From Paramarasmius palmivorus (Eukaryota; Basidiomycota; Agaricomycetes; Agaricales; Marasmiaceae): a stretch of DNA of 64,000 bases. Of this stretch, positions 61,326 to 64,000 are shown piece by piece. Location: assembly GCA_037176845.1 (NCBI GenBank), contig JAYKXP010000081.1, positions 62,001 through 126,000 on the forward strand, given 5' to 3'. How positions within the stretch are numbered: the stretch's first letter is position 1; each line of letters starts with the position of its first letter. Below the pieces are notes generated by a model that was not told where the DNA came from, made no database searches, and was given only the letters and a program-made list of their open reading frames with translations. Position numbers and translations under genes: made by a program.

Positions 61326-62690
61326 ATGAATCCGACTTCAAGCACATACCAAAACGACACAACTCCATTCACGTCTCTCGACGATTGGATCACGCCGTCT
61401 GCCCTCCAGCACACAGATTCCGAACTGGCATCTTACTGGGATACTTCGAGGTAATACCCATTCCGATTTATCGACTCTATCGCCGAAGACAAGCTGAAGC
61501 CCGACATTGAACAGCGTTACGGAATTCCCCGTGGATTCACCGATCCATGTACGTATACAGTCTTCAGGCTTCAGACGCCGGTGTTGACTCGATTATTTTA
61601 GTCGTCCGACAGTCGTCATGATGCATTGACAAGTGAAGATTCCATGCCTCCAAATCCGCTAAATGATACGGCGCAATCATTGACGACTACTGGTGTCACT
61701 GTCTCGCCTGTATTTGGTCCCATTTTGAGTGGCAGCGAAAGACCTTGCACAGACTTGATATTACTCACAGTCGATTTGATGCTATTCTACGTCGATGAAA
61801 CTACGCTGTGCAAATCCTCCTCCAACAATTTCGGTGGATTCCTTCCCGTACCGCCCAGTAAACAGCTTCGCCGTGTCGCTTATCTTCCTTTACTCCTTTC
61901 CTCCGATTTGCATGTCATGTTGCAGGCGATCTACGACATCCCACCCAATCAGGATCCCCAGGTACTTTGGAACAGCCAATTTGGTATTGAAAACATCGCG
62001 TACGGAATCAATTCTCTTCCGCAGTACGGTATAGATCCCAAACAACACATTTGCCCTCGGAGCAACATGTATGGGCGTCTGCTCACATGCGCCGCTCTCT
62101 ATCCCCTCGATGTTTATACGCTCGCTGCACAGCACGGTATGCACGATCTTGCTGTAGCTGCATCCTCCCATCTGCTTTCGGTAAATCTCGATATCGTTCA
62201 ACTAGAGAGTTCAGGGAAGATTGAGCCACGTTATTTTCGCAGGCTTATTCAACTCCTAGAGGAGAGGAGGTCACTTCTAGCGAAGCTAATTGCGACTGAA
62301 CCGAGCTTGCACGATCCCACGAAGAAATGCGGTTTTTTAGGACAAGGCGCGTCGAAGAAGGCATGGAATCAGGGAGTTGCATCTTTGACATCGGAAGCGC
62401 ATCCTGGTATGTATTGAATAACTTCTTGATGTGGTGCTGATTCGAAAGCTTCAGGCATTACTACCGGCATGATTAAGGAAACATTTCTGAAGGCAACTGC
62501 GGACATTGGATGTAGGGATTGCTTGAAGGCTAGGGACGAGCGTCTCCGTGTCATATGCGCAGAATGGACATTGGCTCCTGTGGGTTTTCCTGCTTTTGTC
62601 GCCAGACTTGACACTTATCCATTATCAGCGCACAATATGAGATGGTCAAGAGCGGTCCTCCAGGCGTCTTCGTTATCGGCAGACTCCTGA
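61326..62690 (+). CDS. BTB/POZ-like protein, right copy
   Basis: Paralogue of the gene at 9135-10286. The ATG at 61326 gives MNPTSSTYQNDTTPFTSLDD, then a 49-nt intron, SPTLNSVTEFPVDSPIH, a second intron of about 50 nt, and SSDSRHDALTSEDSMPPNPL. The BTB core is DLILLTVDLMLFYVDETTLC, then KSSSNNFGGFLPVPP and DLHVMLQAIYDIPP. The last intron (after HPG) leads to ITTGMIKETFLKATADIGCR and the stop at 62690. Shared with the left copy: VSP-FGP, SSNNF-G-LP, LYPL-VY-LA-H, C-DC-KARD. The N-terminal exons differ completely between copies. Confidence 0.72.
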
Positions 62691-63081
62691 AATTCTTGTA
62701 TCCCTTCTTGAAGAGTACTGTACATAGAGTATGCGGTTTTATCATTATGCAGAACTTGGAACGGCCTGTTTGATAGCGTGAGACACCGGAGTAATCGCTA
62801 AATCTGGACTCCAAGCACTCCTTTTTCTCAAACCCTCAAGTACTCACTCAAGTCTGAAATCCTTAAACGCAGCGCTAGCCTCGTCACTCGGTAACAACTC
62901 TCAAGAAAGTACAGGACAAATCTACTGGAGATGACGAAAACCAGAAGCGGTGTACGTACTGGTACATAAAACGTACCTCAACTGCTTGAGGAAACGAGGC
63001 TTCGGCTCTAATTCCCTGACTTTTAAAACAGAACTCGTTGCCACTGCCATTTTGCCACACCTCCTTTCCCTTTTGACCAAC

Positions 63082-64000
63082 ATGAGCAACGAAAAAATGG
63101 CTCGTGCAGAGAAGCTCAAAGATGAAGGAAACGTGCTATTCGGTCAGAAAAAATTCAAGGATGCGAACCAGAAGTACACCGAGGCGCTTAGTCTCGACGA
63201 CAAGAACCCAGTTTTGTACGCAAATCGTGCTGCTTGTAGACTTAGCTTGAAACGGTGCGTGCTTTCCACTCAAAGTTGTTGACAGAACTCATTTCTCAAG
63301 CCTTTTATTTGGCAGTTATCTAGACGCCAGTCATGACGCGATGAAGGTGGATAACAGCTCAGGACAGCAAACCCAGTATCTTATGCATTCTTTTAGGCAA
63401 CGGAATTGAACCCATCTTACGCAAAAGCATGGGCTAGGCTTGCTACTGCACAAGACGTGAGCCTTTGTAACACGTGTTTCCTTTCACTTTTCATTGCTCA
63501 ACTATCACAGCACCTTGGCCAGCCGCAAACCAGCATCAATTTTTGGCGCAAGGCCCTTGAAGCGCTACCAAAAGAGAATCTCACAGACGGAGAGAAGAAG
63601 CAAAAACAACAATACGAAGCTGGTCTAGTAGATGCGATCAAGACTGAAAAGGCAATGCAAGAGGGTGTCCCAGCAAAGGTTCACACTATTGATCAGCGTG
63701 ATACGCCTGCTTGGGTGGCAGCATTCTCCATGCTTCCCGAGCTAAGCCGTCAGGACAACGTTGGGAGTAGTGTGTGTTACCCTTTCATTCGACCTTTGTT
63801 TCACCCTTCGACTCACCCTTGACTCTACAGGCCTGGATCATCGCAAGCGCCTACCAAGATCTCGTGGAAGGGAACCGCAAGTTGGGGGTGGAACGCCGTG
63901 GTGGTCTAGACATCTTCCAGATGGAAGTGATGGAGCACATTTCTAACTCTATTCTCACCGATCCTCGAGCCTTTCATATCGATGACCCGGATTGGTGTCT
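63082..64000 (+). CDS. TPR-repeat protein, right copy, 3' partial at window edge
   Basis: Starts MSNEKMARAEKLKDEGNVLF, then YTEALSLDDKNPVLYANRAA, the same TPR block as the gene at 11537-13563. Further exons: YLDASHDAMK, ATELNPSYAKAWARLATAQD, QHLGQPQTSINFWRKALEAL, ENLTDGEKKQKQQYEAGLVD, AWIIASAYQDLVEGNRKLGV and LDIFQMEVMEHISNSILTDP. The gene runs past position 64000. It lies 391 bp downstream of the right BTB gene on the same strand. Confidence 0.75.

Overview
This is nuclear DNA of a filamentous basidiomycete, most likely an agaricomycete. Genes are dense and cut by many 45-70 nt GT-AG introns. The gene set includes a class II-type laccase, a fibrillarin with a GAR domain, SAGA subunit Spt7, proteasome subunit Rpn8, and several families I associate with mushroom-forming fungi. 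I see no rRNA, tRNA, CRISPR or bacterial operon structure. The species cannot be named from the sequence alone. Layout, left to right: 1-9 kb (all minus) has a partial F-box-like gene, an MFS sugar transporter, a complete laccase, and a protein with a C-terminal ubiquitin-like fold. 9-15.6 kb (minus) has a BTB-type gene, a TPR gene and two poorly resolved genes. 15.8-26 kb (plus) has a secreted FAD-linked oxidase, a penta-EF-hand gene and two tandem UDP-glycosyltransferases. 26-31 kb (minus) has two tandem single-pass membrane proteins, separated by a 273-bp MITE. 31.6-34.1 kb (minus) is an F-box gene whose last exon is split by a 935-bp TA-flanked element. 34.5-44.7 kb is a conserved core: fibrillarin (NOP1), RPN8, a secreted carboxylesterase/lipase and SPT7. 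45-46.2 kb (plus) is a second penta-EF-hand gene. 46.3-58.9 kb (minus) is a four-copy tandem array of a multi-pass membrane protein family. 59-64 kb has an unknown gene, a second BTB gene and a second, truncated-by-window TPR gene. The main theme is local duplication. Six families (BTB, TPR, penta-EF-hand, UGT, single-pass receptor-like protein, multi-pass membrane protein) occur two to four times in 64 kb, around a core of genes that each occur once in the window. Extracellular and transport genes (laccase, sugar transporter, FAD oxidase, lipase, UGTs) fit a saprotrophic or wood/litter-associated life, but no single pathway is demonstrated. The clearest new observation is the insertional break of the F-box gene: the exon reads through the target TA in frame once the element is removed. 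Second is the four-gene membrane-protein array, whose first copy carries a frame-breaking deletion. Intron boundaries were assigned by eye from splice signals, reading frame and paralogue comparison; they are predictions, not transcript data.
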